IMG/VR virus record: IMGVR_UViG_3300027747_000004
Span: 1 to 64,000 of that record
Direction: 5' to 3' (one strand)
DNA from: a virus
DNA length: 64,000 bases
A program made the translations under genes and the position numbers. The notes below the pieces were generated by a model. That model saw nothing but the letters and a program-made list of their open reading frames with translations, was not told where the DNA came from and did no database searches. Of this stretch, positions 18,399 to 26,744 are shown piece after piece (the first letter of the stretch is position 1; every line of letters starts with the position of its first letter).

Positions 18399-20159
18399 AT
18401 GGGAACAGAAACTAAATCGGCCCCTATTACGAATGACGTAACCCCCGGCCTGAATGCTATACAAGGCCTGCCCGTGACGGGCCCCGGAGCGCCTAGTAAC
18501 AGCCAAGACTATTTGGATAGCCTGAAGGATGCCGAGGCCGCGCTAGAGGCGCGCTACGCCAACCCCAACTGGTTTAACGTGGCCGCCGGCTTTGCCAAAC
18601 CCCAACTGGGCGGCTTTACCGCATCCTTGGGCAGCGCCGCGCAGGCTTTGGGGGACTGGCAGGAACAACAACGTGCCAACCAGATCCCGCTGTTCAACGT
18701 GCGCGCCCAGGTGGGTGCTTTGCAAGCTCAACGAAAAAACCGCGAAGCCGCTGCACAAAAATTGGAGGATTGGAAGAATCCAAGCAATCCAAATGCCAAA
18801 CCTGCAGATCCATCAACAGCCGCCGCCCTTAAACGCGAATTAACAAACCTAGGGGCACCTGATCTGGCCGCGGGTATCGGTGAAGAGGTGTCCACAAATA
18901 AAGCGCTGTCCGATATTGGATTGACCACGTCCAGCACCCTAAATACGGACGTTAAAACTCAAGAACTTTTGGGCGGTACCCCACGTGCGCAAGCAGAATT
19001 ACAACAGATGGCTGCGCAGTTGGGATTGACAACCCAAGAGCTCAAAAACAAGATAACCGAAAACAATTTGACTGCGCAGCAGATTCAAGAGGCAATTGCA
19101 AGAACAAACTTAACAGGTGCTCAGATAGTTAATACGAGAGCTCAGACAGCATTGACTAACGTAGAAACCGCGCAAGTACGACAGAGAACTAGTTTCGAAG
19201 CGCAAAATGCGGTACTTGACAACCTATTTATTAAAGCGCCGCCCGGATCTTTGCCCATAGATTGGGCGGTAAACAGGGATGCCACTAGAAAAAATATAAT
19301 AGATATTTTGGTAGCAAAAGGTTTAGTTACGCCAGAAAATGCAAAAGGGTTTTCGGATAACAAATTACAGGCCGCAATGAACGGTGTATCTTCGGACTAC
19401 ATCAATTCCAAAATAAAGAACCGGGATACCGCAAGCCAGGTTGTAGAGGCTACTCAAGGGGATTTGAAAGATCTTGCCATAGCAAGAGACATAGTAACCA
19501 GTCCCCGTATGGGCAAAATTTTAGGTATTGGCGCGGGCCAAAGCGCTATGTCTGCGATGTTTGGTTACTTTGCAAATCCCACCGACGGAACTGCGTCTTC
19601 GTTAAATAGGGCCGCCGCGCAATTAAGCGCATCGGATCCCCAAGCATTTGCTGATTTTGATGTACTGAACAAGACCCTGCAACGTAATCAGTTGCGCGCT
19701 CGTTCAGCGATGGAAAATCCTTCTGTAGGATCGCAAATACAAGTCGCAAAAGCTAACCCAAGTTCCTTTGTGAATTCGCAATTGGCCATAGCTAAGATGC
19801 TTGATTTAATGGCGCACGATACCTCTATGATCAACAGGACCGCGGCTCTGCGCATGGGGTGGACGGGGGATTACAATGATTTCGTCTCCAATCCTAAGTC
19901 TGGGTACGCTGCTCTGACGGATATGGGTCAAGAAGAGGAACGACAAATTGCAATCAGCCCCTCTAGTGTGAACCCAAAACTGCCGGACTTCTATTACCCA
20001 AGCCGGAAAGCCCCGGGGGCTACGGCTCCTGCAACGACGCCTGCTGCAGCACCAGCAGCGCCAGCAGCTCCTGCTGTAGCCCCTGCGGCAAATGCCCAAC
20101 GCCCTTTCCATTACGAGTACAGCACCGATCGTACTCAACGGAGAAAAGTCTATGACTGA
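18399..20159 (+). CDS. Large helical virion protein (internal or ejection candidate)
   Basis: A 586-residue protein starting MGTETKSAPITNDVTPGLNA with AAGGAATAG upstream. An N-terminal motif YANPNWFNVAAGFAKPQLGG and a following helix (LGDWQEQQRANQIPLFNVRA) are typical of large internal proteins in this phage type. The middle is long helical coiled coil and the C-terminus an Ala/Pro-rich linker. Internal codon use from about 18950 to 19900 is more AT-rich than the flanks. No enzymatic motif. An ejection role is inferred from neighbours. Confidence 0.7.
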   Translation: MGTETKSAPITNDVTPGLNAIQGLPVTGPGAPSNSQDYLDSLKDAEAALEARYANPNWFNVAAGFAKPQLGGFTASLGSAAQALGDWQEQQRANQIPLFNVRAQVGALQAQRKNREAAAQKLEDWKNPSNPNAKPADPSTAAALKRELTNLGAPDLAAGIGEEVSTNKALSDIGLTTSSTLNTDVKTQELLGGTPRAQAELQQMAAQLGLTTQELKNKITENNLTAQQIQEAIARTNLTGAQIVNTRAQTALTNVETAQVRQRTSFEAQNAVLDNLFIKAPPGSLPIDWAVNRDATRKNIIDILVAKGLVTPENAKGFSDNKLQAAMNGVSSDYINSKIKNRDTASQVVEATQGDLKDLAIARDIVTSPRMGKILGIGAGQSAMSAMFGYFANPTDGTASSLNRAAAQLSASDPQAFADFDVLNKTLQRNQLRARSAMENPSVGSQIQVAKANPSSFVNSQLAIAKMLDLMAHDTSMINRTAALRMGWTGDYNDFVSNPKSGYAALTDMGQEEERQIAISPSSVNPKLPDFYYPSRKAPGATAPATTPAAAPAAPAAPAVAPAANAQRPFHYEYSTDRTQRRKVYD

Positions 20160-21624
20160 AAAAAAAGTTGGTGAATGGGAACCCGCGCCGGGGGGTCAAA
20201 AGGTAGGGGAATGGGAACCCGTTCCCGCGGCTGAAAAAGCCTCTGCACCCGCGGCTGAAAAAGCCTCTGCGCCCGCGGCTGAAAAAGCCTCTGCGCCCGA
20301 AGCAGCCAATAATATTCCCAATGCCGAGGAGGCTTTGGCGCGCTTAAAAGCTGCCATCGCCGAAAAAGATTACGCGGCCATAGGGGTGGCGCAAGAAGAC
20401 CTTAAAGCCGCAAATAAGGCGCGGGTAGACGCCGGTAAAGATCCTCTGCCCGTGCCGAGTCTGGTAGCCCCGGCCCCACTCGTGCAACCCGTGGGCGTTG
20501 GCACCGGTAACAGCGGATCAATACTTGACCAAATACCCCTGCCTATCCAACGTGGCGTGGGGGCAGTGACAGGCGCGGGGTTAGGTTTAAGTTTAGGCAT
20601 AGGGCCCGCAGCAGCTAAGGCATATCTTGCCAAAAGGGCAATAGACAAGTTTCTTCCAAAGTCTGATGCCCAACCTACGCCTGTTGCGACAACGACGGAA
20701 ACCCCAAACTCTTCGCCTTGGAGCCCTAGTTCTACTCCTAATACCCCCGCTGCCAATCCTACCATCCCTATGAATGGCGCGCCCGCGGTGGACTACGGAG
20801 AAACGCCTTTTCAAAGGGAATTAAACCAACAGGGTAAAGCGGGGCAACGCGCCGCTCGTATTGATGAAGCTAGAGAAAATGCAAATTCTTTGGGGTTAAA
20901 CGTTAATGAACCTTTAGCAGAATACCCTGATATAGAAGCCACTAAAAGCGGAATATATGCACCTAAGAATGTTGTAAATGCCATTGAAGATGAAAAAAAA
21001 GCAGAACTAGATAGGCGTGTTAACGCCGCAGAAAACGCTAGGTTAGAACGACAAAACCGAGCATTAAACGCCGCAACCCAAGCTGGGTCGCAGTGGCAAA
21101 ATCTCTACCGTAGGGGGCAAGAACTCGCCGCCAGCGCCGAAGCTGACAGCCAAAAATTAGGCAACTTACTGAAGCAAAAGGCATTGGATTGGTGGCGTAC
21201 AGGAGTGCCTCCGTTCCAAAATATTGCGGGCCGTTTAGCCTCTGCAGGCGCGGGGCTTGGCTTTGCGGTACCCGGTGCCGTGGAAAAAGCAAGAAAAGAT
21301 GATTATTCGGGGGCTCTTCAGGAATTGGGAACGGGCTCTGCGGTAGGTACGGCGCTGTCGTATATTCCTGAACAAGCAGCAGGCCCGTTAAATGCCGCTG
21401 TCCAGGGAATGGATTCGATTGCCCGTGGTAGCAAGGGTGACTACCTTGGGTCTTCGCTCTCTGCGCTTGGGGCATTAGGCCCTTACGCCGCTGCGGCTCT
21501 TTTCCCCGAATTTGCCCTACCCGCTGCGGCCGCAACTGCCGTTATACCCCCCGCAATAAATGCCGCCCGAGATTACTATCTCAGAAATTACGGTACGCCG
21601 CAGGGGGCGCTGCCTACTCAGTAG
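20152..21624 (+). CDS. Ala-rich virion protein, last gene of the late operon
   Basis: The start MTEKKVGEWEPAPGGQKVGE is preferred over an upstream in-frame ATG because CGGAGAAAAGTCT precedes it and it overlaps the upstream stop by 8 bases. The 490-residue protein has duplicated GEWEP motifs and three copies of PAAEKASA. The C-terminus has hydrophobic Ala/Gly-rich stretches (LSALGALGPYAAAALFPEFA, LPAAAATAVIPPAIN) that could insert in a membrane. It ends the rightward late block. Possibly ejected into the host envelope; inferred. Confidence 0.7.
   Translation: MTEKKVGEWEPAPGGQKVGEWEPVPAAEKASAPAAEKASAPAAEKASAPEAANNIPNAEEALARLKAAIAEKDYAAIGVAQEDLKAANKARVDAGKDPLPVPSLVAPAPLVQPVGVGTGNSGSILDQIPLPIQRGVGAVTGAGLGLSLGIGPAAAKAYLAKRAIDKFLPKSDAQPTPVATTTETPNSSPWSPSSTPNTPAANPTIPMNGAPAVDYGETPFQRELNQQGKAGQRAARIDEARENANSLGLNVNEPLAEYPDIEATKSGIYAPKNVVNAIEDEKKAELDRRVNAAENARLERQNRALNAATQAGSQWQNLYRRGQELAASAEADSQKLGNLLKQKALDWWRTGVPPFQNIAGRLASAGAGLGFAVPGAVEKARKDDYSGALQELGTGSAVGTALSYIPEQAAGPLNAAVQGMDSIARGSKGDYLGSSLSALGALGPYAAAALFPEFALPAAAATAVIPPAINAARDYYLRNYGTPQGALPTQ
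20224..20295 (+). repeat. 24-bp tandem repeats (three units)
   Basis: Three contiguous 24-bp units start at 20224, 20248 and 20272, beginning CCCGCGGCTGAAAAAGCC. They encode PAAEKASA three times. Near-identity indicates recent expansion. Confidence 0.93.
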
Positions 21625-21722
21625 TTTCGCTGGATCAAAAGCATCGTAAAAAAGACCGTTAAAAACGCGAACTTCATCATCAAAAATGGGAACGCAAAAA
21701 CGGCTTTAATCAAGTACCTCAC
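21618..21722 (-). CDS. 34-residue membrane miniprotein at the end of the leftward operon
   Basis: The GTG start overlaps the stop of the upstream leftward gene in a GTGA arrangement, a standard sign of translational coupling. The peptide begins MRYLIKAVFAFPFLMMKFAF and ends LLIQRNY. It is almost entirely hydrophobic with a basic residue near each end, so it is a single membrane helix. Its tail overlaps the end of the convergent late gene by 7 bases. It is too short for routine gene calling. Function unknown; small membrane proteins of early operons can affect host envelope functions or superinfection. Confidence 0.5.
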   Translation of the reverse strand: MRYLIKAVFAFPFLMMKFAFLTVFFTMLLIQRNY

Positions 21723-21961
21723 ATGCCACCCCGCTTCTCGGCCAGTGCGCGTGCCACCTCGGGGTTGAGGGACTCGACGAACTCAATGCACAGGGCGCGC
21801 TCCTTGCGCGCGTAGGTCAGGGCGACCTTCTTCTCGACCTTCTGGCCAAACTCAATGATGTCCAAATTGTCGGTGTACAGGCCCTTGGGGTCGATGGGCT
21901 CGTTGGGGTCTTGGCTCTTGCAGTCCATGAGTACCATCTTTAGGTCGTGTTCAGAAAGCAT
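21719..21961 (-). CDS. Small hypothetical early protein downstream of the repressor promoter region
   Basis: An 80-residue acidic-to-mixed protein (MLSEHDLKMVLMDCKSQDPN, VEKKVALTYARKERALCIEF). It is preceded on its strand by CCGGAGAAAAAAGC, a strong ribosome site almost identical to the one before the gene at 22331. It lies immediately beside the divergent repressor gene, the place usually occupied by an early lytic gene under repressor control. No family recognised. Confidence 0.72.
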   Translation of the reverse strand: MLSEHDLKMVLMDCKSQDPNEPIDPKGLYTDNLDIIEFGQKVEKKVALTYARKERALCIEFVESLNPEVARALAEKRGGM

Positions 21962-21975
21962 GCTTTTTTCTCCGG

Positions 21976-22003
21976 TTGATGTAACTTGGGGTTAGATTAT
22001 AAT
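21976..22003 (+). promoter_or_regulatory. Sigma70-type promoter for the repressor gene
   Basis: TTGATG at 21976-21981 and TATAAT at 21998-22003 with a 16-bp spacer. The predicted start, seven bases after the -10 box, falls on 22010, the A of the repressor ATG. The spacer holds a dyad TAAC-N5-GTTA (21982-21994). Confidence 0.7.
21980..21996. promoter_or_regulatory. Predicted operator dyad TGTAAC-N5-GTTAGA
   Basis: TGTAAC at 21980-21985 and GTTAGA at 21991-21996 flank a 5-bp spacer. This matches 10 of 12 positions of the perfect dyad TGTAAC-N5-GTTACA at 36552-36568. It lies between the -35 and -10 boxes of the repressor promoter and overlaps the leftward -10 box, ideal for autoregulation by a 17-bp-site Cro/CI-type dimer. 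Confidence 0.55.
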
Positions 22004-22024
22004 GCGGGCATGACGCTCGCTGAA
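21996..22024 (-). promoter_or_regulatory. Candidate leftward promoter overlapping the repressor promoter
   Basis: On the minus strand, TATAAT occupies 22001-21996 and TTCAGC occupies 22024-22019 with a 17-bp spacer. The -10 boxes of the two strands overlap, so the two transcripts would exclude one another. It would serve the gene at 21961 and the miniprotein after it. Confidence 0.5.
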
Positions 22025-22210
22025 TACTTTAAGACCGACGTACGGGGTGCCAAGGCCGAGATGGCCGAGTACCTCAAGATCACGCCCACGTGGATGGCCC
22101 TGCTCATTGCCGGGTCCCGCCAGCCTTCGCCGGTGCTGGCGCTGAAGATTGAGGAGGCGACGCAAGGCCTGGTGACCCGGCAGGAGCTTCGGCCAGATAT
22201 CTTTCGCTGA
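22010..22210 (+). CDS. Cro/CI-like repressor, predicted leaderless mRNA
   Basis: The 66-residue protein starts MTLAEYFKTDVRGAKAEMAE and continues YLKITPTWMALLIAGSRQPS, a compact helix-turn-helix of the Cro/YdaS type, followed by LKIEEATQGLVTRQEL. This start is preferred over an upstream TTG because the promoter places the transcript's first base at the ATG; leaderless translation is known for lambda cI. It is the only rightward gene in a leftward early region, a typical immunity-locus arrangement. The last 107 bases overlap the convergent gene at 22104-22331. Confidence 0.75.
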   Translation: MTLAEYFKTDVRGAKAEMAEYLKITPTWMALLIAGSRQPSPVLALKIEEATQGLVTRQELRPDIFR

Positions 22211-22331
22211 CCGCCCACCGCCACGCGGCCAGCAGGAGCTTGTTCTCCTCGCGCAGGCGCACGTTCTCGTCGTTGACCTCCGTGGCGAACTTGGCCAGGT
22301 TCTCGTGCTTCCAGGCATAAAAGTCAGCCAT
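22104..22331 (-). CDS. Small coiled-coil protein, antisense to the repressor 3' end
   Basis: A 75-residue protein starting MADFYAWKHENLAKFATEVN, preceded by GCGGAGAAAAAAGA, and overlapping the helicase stop by 8 bases. Residues 18-45 form a short leucine-zipper-like helix (VRLREENKLLLAAWRWAV). The C-terminus is Pro/Ala/Ser-rich and lies antisense to the repressor gene. The N-terminal half looks constrained; the tail may simply be tolerated read-through. Function unknown. Confidence 0.62.
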   Translation of the reverse strand: MADFYAWKHENLAKFATEVNDENVRLREENKLLLAAWRWAVSERYLAEAPAGSPGLASPPQSSAPAPAKAGGTRQ

Positions 22332-23706
22332 TCTTTTTTCTCCGCTTCTTCATTGAGTCCAGCAGGATGTCCTGCACCCTGCGCTTGGTCGTGAGGCGCT
22401 CCAGCACCAGCTCGTCCACGGTGTCGCGGGCGATGATCCGGTGTATAAACACCGGTCGGTCGTGGCCGGCCTGCATCTGCCGGGTGGGCCCGATCCGCTC
22501 GATGATCTGCAGGTGCTCCTCGAGGTTCCAGTTGGGCGAGAAGAACACCAATATGTTGCCGCCGTCCTGCAGGTTCAGGCCGTGGCCGGCGCTTGCCGGG
22601 TGAGCGAACAGCACCGGTATCTTGCCCTCGTTCCAGTCCCGGATGGTGCCCGGGTTCTTGTCCAAATGCCTGCCCTGCGGGAAGGCCTTCAGCAGGCGCT
22701 CTAAGTCGCTCTTGAAGTTGTAGGCCACCAGGACCGGCATGCCCGCGGCTTCCTCGATAATGGACTCCAACGCCTCCAGCTTGACCTTGTGCGTCTCCGT
22801 CCAGCGGGTGCGGGTGTCGTCGGTGTAGGCCGCGCCCGCGGCGAGCTGCAGGCACTTGATGGTCTTGGCCGCCGCGTTGAATGCCTCCACCTCGATGCCC
22901 TCCAGCTCGGTGTACATCTCGTCCTCCATGTCGCGATAGTGCTTGCGCGCCTTGGGCGGCAGGTCCACCATGATGTCGTTGACGATGGGCTCGCGCAGGT
23001 CGAACCAGTCCTTGGCCTCGATGGTCAGGCAGACGTCGCGCAGCTTGTCCTGGATCTCGGTCTGGGCCGACGGCATGGGCAGCACGCTGAAGCCGTCGTA
23101 ACCCTTGCGGAACCACCGCTGCTCGAAGGCCGTGTAAGTGCGCCCCAGCCGGGTGCCCGCGTCGATGAACCACGTCTGCCCCCATAGGTCCTTCAGCCCG
23201 TTGCTGGCCGGCGTGCCGGTGAGCTCGATCAACCGCTTGATGCGGGTGTGGGCGATGCTGCCCAAGGCCTGGGCGCGCTTGGTGCCTTGGCGCAGGCGGA
23301 AGTTCTTGACCTTGGTGGACTCGTCCAGCACCACGGTCTGGTAGGGCCACTTGTCACCCCAGTAGGTCGTCAGCCAGACGAGCTGCTCGTAGTTGGTGAC
23401 GTACAGGTACGCGGGCGCCCGGACCGCGGCGATGCGCTCTTTCTCGGTGCCCGTGATGACGGACACGTTCATGCCGCGCAGGTGGTTCCACTTCAGCACT
23501 TCGTTGGGCCAGGTATCGTTGGCCACGCGCAGGGGGGCCACGACGAGCACAGGGCCGTCCTCGATCATCTGGAGCGTGTCTAGGGCCGTCAGGGTGGCCA
23601 CAGTCTTGCCGGTGCCCATGCCGGCCCATATCGCGCACCGGGGGGTGTCTAGGATGTGGTCGATGATCATGCCCTGGTAGGGGCGGGGTGTGAACTCAGA
23701 CCTCAT
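22324..23706 (-). CDS. SNF2-family DNA helicase/translocase
   Basis: A 460-residue protein with the motifs of superfamily 2 SNF2 enzymes. Motif I is GMGTGKT (residues 29-35), Ia VVAPLRVANDTW (55-66), II LDES (127-130), III LTGTPASN (162-169) and VI near IERIGPTRQMQ. It is short for SNF2 but usual for phage versions (YqaJ/Pol-linked helicases). It probably remodels or translocates on DNA during replication or recombination. It follows the Mom-like gene in the same operon with an ATGA overlap. Confidence 0.92.
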   Translation of the reverse strand: MRSEFTPRPYQGMIIDHILDTPRCAIWAGMGTGKTVATLTALDTLQMIEDGPVLVVAPLRVANDTWPNEVLKWNHLRGMNVSVITGTEKERIAAVRAPAYLYVTNYEQLVWLTTYWGDKWPYQTVVLDESTKVKNFRLRQGTKRAQALGSIAHTRIKRLIELTGTPASNGLKDLWGQTWFIDAGTRLGRTYTAFEQRWFRKGYDGFSVLPMPSAQTEIQDKLRDVCLTIEAKDWFDLREPIVNDIMVDLPPKARKHYRDMEDEMYTELEGIEVEAFNAAAKTIKCLQLAAGAAYTDDTRTRWTETHKVKLEALESIIEEAAGMPVLVAYNFKSDLERLLKAFPQGRHLDKNPGTIRDWNEGKIPVLFAHPASAGHGLNLQDGGNILVFFSPNWNLEEHLQIIERIGPTRQMQAGHDRPVFIHRIIARDTVDELVLERLTTKRRVQDILLDSMKKRRKKNG

Positions 23707-24389
23707 ACCAACCCCTCGTGCGTGCAGTCGGTGTCGGCGGCCATGATCCGCAGGATAGGGCCAGCATCATAGGTTGTCTTGTTCGACTTCGGGTAGGCGG
23801 TTTGTACCGGGTACGCCAGTTGCTTGAGCATGCGTTTCTTCTCGTAGTTGTTGGTGCCGTTTATGTAAAAGTACCGGTGCTTTTCCATGGGCGGTGCGGT
23901 TTTGATGTTGTTCTCTTTGGCCCACTGCTTTGGGTTTGTGATGCCTTGATCACGCAGGGTCATTGGGTGGATGCGTTTTCCGTCAACGATGTACGCATGA
24001 TCGTGCGACTTCGTGCTACCGGTGTACAGCCAGTTGGTGGCCTGATAAATTATTCCTGAATGGCCCCATTCGGTATCCGCGTAAGACACCACCGCATTGG
24101 GTTTTGGCAGCATGGCCAAGGATCTACCGACCAGAAAACTGGCGGCGTTCTTGGCGTCCGTCTGCACCACCAGCCGGGCCAACTCGTAGAGCTTGAACTC
24201 CCGGTTGGTGAAGGCGTATTTTTGTATCGGTGGTGATGGCTGGCCGTACACCACCACACCCTCTATCAGGTCGTCAATAACCAGCGCAAAGGCCGCCCAG
24301 AATATGGATGCGCGTTTACTGTAGTGCTTGGCCGTGACAAACGCTTCGGCCTGTTTCTTTGTGATGGGTTGCACGAACCAGTCCCTCAT
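23703..24389 (-). CDS. Mom-like DNA modification enzyme (GNAT fold)
   Basis: A 228-residue protein with the family pattern: KQAEAFVTAKHYSKR near the N-terminus, then YGQPSPP, LYELARLVVQTDAKNAASF, LPKPNAVVSYADTEWGHSG and IYQATNWLYTGSTKS. These features are characteristic of phage Mu Mom relatives, which add a carbamoylmethyl-type group to adenine in DNA and block restriction enzymes. No Com-like zinc-finger activator is seen nearby. It is coupled by ATGA to the SNF2 helicase and the VRR-NUC gene, so modification would be expressed early with replication. The exact chemistry here is inferred from the family. Confidence 0.85.
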   Translation of the reverse strand: MRDWFVQPITKKQAEAFVTAKHYSKRASIFWAAFALVIDDLIEGVVVYGQPSPPIQKYAFTNREFKLYELARLVVQTDAKNAASFLVGRSLAMLPKPNAVVSYADTEWGHSGIIYQATNWLYTGSTKSHDHAYIVDGKRIHPMTLRDQGITNPKQWAKENNIKTAPPMEKHRYFYINGTNNYEKKRMLKQLAYPVQTAYPKSNKTTYDAGPILRIMAADTDCTHEGLV

Positions 24390-24679
24390 GGCAGCAGCGC
24401 GTCAACGCCCTCATAGCTGTCCAGCACTACCACGCGCTGGCCCATGGCCCGCATGCGCTCGTGCTCGCGGTGCTGCTGCCGCTCGTGCGGCGTGTGGGGG
24501 AACAGCGCGGCCAAGCCGGGCGCCTTGAGCTCCACCCAGACGGCGTGGTTGTGGATGCCCTTGATCATTACCAGACGGTCCGGCGCGCCGTTGCGGCCGA
24601 CCCACTTGACCTTGCGCACCTCGCCACCCTTGTCGCGTGCCCGTTTGACCAAATAATCCTCGATGTCTGACTCTTTCAT
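24386..24679 (-). CDS. VRR-NUC domain nuclease
   Basis: A 97-residue protein starting MKESDIEDYLVKRARDKGGE. This start is chosen over an upstream in-frame ATG because GGAAAGGTTAAT precedes it and it avoids overlap with the polymerase gene. It shows the VRR-NUC signature: an acidic helix (SDIEDYLV), GAPDRLV and VELKAPG. These give the PD-(D/E)XK-type active site with Asp, Glu and Lys. Stand-alone VRR-NUC proteins cut branched DNA in phage recombination or replication. Length is normal for phage forms. Confidence 0.9.
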   Translation of the reverse strand: MKESDIEDYLVKRARDKGGEVRKVKWVGRNGAPDRLVMIKGIHNHAVWVELKAPGLAALFPHTPHERQQHREHERMRAMGQRVVVLDSYEGVDALLP

Positions 24680-24680
24680 A

Positions 24681-26744
24681 TTAACCTTTCCGGTATCGGT
24701 ATGTTTCAAAGCCCGCTGCTGCCAGCGGGATGTCGGGTGCCCAGCCCGGGTTGGCCGCCAGCAGGCCGGCCATGTGCTCGGCGTTGTACCGCGGCTCGTC
24801 GGGCGCCTCCGCGATGATCTCGTCGTGGACCGTGAGCACGATCCGGTAGCCGGCCGCCTCGATCAGGGGCATGTTGGCCGCCATGATGTCGCGGGCCACG
24901 GCCTGGCACAGGTTCTCGAACAGCTTGCCGCCGTGCGTGTGTATGCGCGTCCACTTGCGGGTGTACTGGTCGATGCCCATGTACGTGATGCGGTCGCCGT
25001 CCTCGATCTTGGGCGACGGGTAGCACAGCGCGCGCCCGGACGGCAGGCCCAGCAGCAACCAGTTCTTGCTGGCGCGCACGCGCAGGCCCAGCTCGTTGAA
25101 GGTGTTTCCGCGGTTTACCAGCGCCTTGATCACCAGATCCTTGAGCGCCGCCCAGTACCCGGAGATGTTGGGGTGCGCGTCGCGCCACATGCGCTTCAGG
25201 ACATCGCAGGCCACGAAGGCGTCCTCGGACAGCCCGTACCGTGGGCGCTTGTCCTTCTTGGTCCACTCCAAGAACTTGTCGGCCTTGGCCACCACGCCCT
25301 CAGGGGCGTCCAGCAAGACCTTCTCGGCCAGGTCATCTAGGTCGATGCCGTAGGCCCCGGCAAAGGTCGCAAACGCGCCCACGCCGCCCTCATAGCCCAG
25401 CGCCAGCTCCTGCACCTTGCCCACCTGCCGCTGGTCTCCGGTGACCTTGTCTGGTGCCACGCCGAAGGACTTGCTGTAGGCCAGCTTGTACAGGTCAGGA
25501 CCCTGACCGGCGTCGAAGTCGCGGAAGGCCTTGAGCTTCCATTCCTCGTTGGCCAGCCACGATTGGACGCGGCCCTCGATGTTGGACAGGTCGGCCACTA
25601 CCAGCTTGCTGCCGGGAGCGGCCACGATGCAGCTACGGATCGCCGAGCTCACCAGCTCCATGACGTTGTCGGTGGTCAGGTGTGCGCACCCGGCACGCAG
25701 CGCCTCGATCCCCGCGTCGATGGCCTTCTGTTTGAGCGTCGGCCTGGGAAGGTTCTGGGGCTGGAACAAGCGTCCGGCCCACCGCCCGGTGCGCAGCGCA
25801 CCACAGAACTGCAGCAGCCCGCGCAGGCGACCGTCTAAGCTAGTTCCGCGCAACAGGACCCTGTACTTGGCCGTGCTGGTGCTGGAGGCCTGCAGGCGGA
25901 TCAGCAGCAGCTCGCGCAGCGCCGGGTTCAGGTCCGGCAGGGCCAGCGTCTTCTCCAGCGTCGCCATCTGCAGGTCGGGCAGGTCCACGCCGAAGGCCTC
26001 CATCACGTGCAGGCGGAATACCTCGTTCAGGGTGGTGCTGGCCACGCTGTTGTCGGTCAGCGCCTGCGTGCGCCCGGCCAGGTCGTGCTTGGCCCGGTCA
26101 ATAGCCGTGATGGCCGAGTCCACCAGCGCGAGGTCGATGGCCACGCCACGGTCGTTGATGCGCTGGTCAAGCTGCCACAGCGCGCGCTCGGCGGGCGTGA
26201 AGTTGACAATGGGCATGCGCTTTTTGACCTCGCGCATGGCCTCAATGTCGCTAACGGCGTAGGCCTTGAAGCGCTCCCACTCCTCGGGGTGCGTCTCGCG
26301 GGTGGCGCGGTCCAGCTTGCGGTTCTTGCCTAGGGGCTTGGTGAAGAGCTGGATCAGCCGCTTGCCGTCCTTGTCCTTGGCCTTGTCGGTGGGCAGGCCG
26401 AGCACCTCGCAGAGCATGCCAAGGCTGCCCGGCAGGCTGTGCGCCATCGCCTGGACCATGGTGTCGTGGATGCGCTCGGTGGGGATGTTGATGCCCCACG
26501 CGTGCCGGACCACCGTGCGGTCGAAGTGGCTGTTGTGGATTACCACCTCAACGTCGGGATCAGAAATAGCCTGCATCAGGCCGTCGGGGCGAGTATTGGG
26601 CGCGGTAAGGTCTAACACCTGCACCGGCCCGTCATCCCATGCCCATGCCGCGAGCAGGATCTCTGCATTTGCGGCATAGGCATGGGTGCCGTGCGTAATG
26701 GGCGTCGTGGAGAATGTCTCCAGGTCAAAATAAAGCGTTCGCAT
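24681..26744 (-). CDS. DNA polymerase I, family A, with 3'-5' exonuclease
   Basis: A 687-residue replicative polymerase. Exonuclease motifs: Exo I FDLE (residues 6-9), Exo II HNSHFDRTV (70-78), Exo III YAVSDIEAM (162-170). Polymerase motifs: A VADLSNIEGR (383-392, catalytic D385), B RQVGKVQELALGYEGG (439-454) and C HDE (640-642). There is no 5'-3' exonuclease domain. The leader before the ATG has no clear Shine-Dalgarno sequence but is CA-rich (AACACACACGCAC), like several other leaders here. It acts with the SSB, primase-helicase and SNF2 helicase in phage DNA synthesis. Confidence 0.96.
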   Translation of the reverse strand: MRTLYFDLETFSTTPITHGTHAYAANAEILLAAWAWDDGPVQVLDLTAPNTRPDGLMQAISDPDVEVVIHNSHFDRTVVRHAWGINIPTERIHDTMVQAMAHSLPGSLGMLCEVLGLPTDKAKDKDGKRLIQLFTKPLGKNRKLDRATRETHPEEWERFKAYAVSDIEAMREVKKRMPIVNFTPAERALWQLDQRINDRGVAIDLALVDSAITAIDRAKHDLAGRTQALTDNSVASTTLNEVFRLHVMEAFGVDLPDLQMATLEKTLALPDLNPALRELLLIRLQASSTSTAKYRVLLRGTSLDGRLRGLLQFCGALRTGRWAGRLFQPQNLPRPTLKQKAIDAGIEALRAGCAHLTTDNVMELVSSAIRSCIVAAPGSKLVVADLSNIEGRVQSWLANEEWKLKAFRDFDAGQGPDLYKLAYSKSFGVAPDKVTGDQRQVGKVQELALGYEGGVGAFATFAGAYGIDLDDLAEKVLLDAPEGVVAKADKFLEWTKKDKRPRYGLSEDAFVACDVLKRMWRDAHPNISGYWAALKDLVIKALVNRGNTFNELGLRVRASKNWLLLGLPSGRALCYPSPKIEDGDRITYMGIDQYTRKWTRIHTHGGKLFENLCQAVARDIMAANMPLIEAAGYRIVLTVHDEIIAEAPDEPRYNAEHMAGLLAANPGWAPDIPLAAAGFETYRYRKG

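Noticed and set aside
21992-23350. 452-codon open frame overlapping the SNF2 helicase in another frame
   Set aside because: It is Arg/Gly/His/Pro-rich nonsense from a GC-rich alternative frame. The helicase frame carries all SNF2 motifs.
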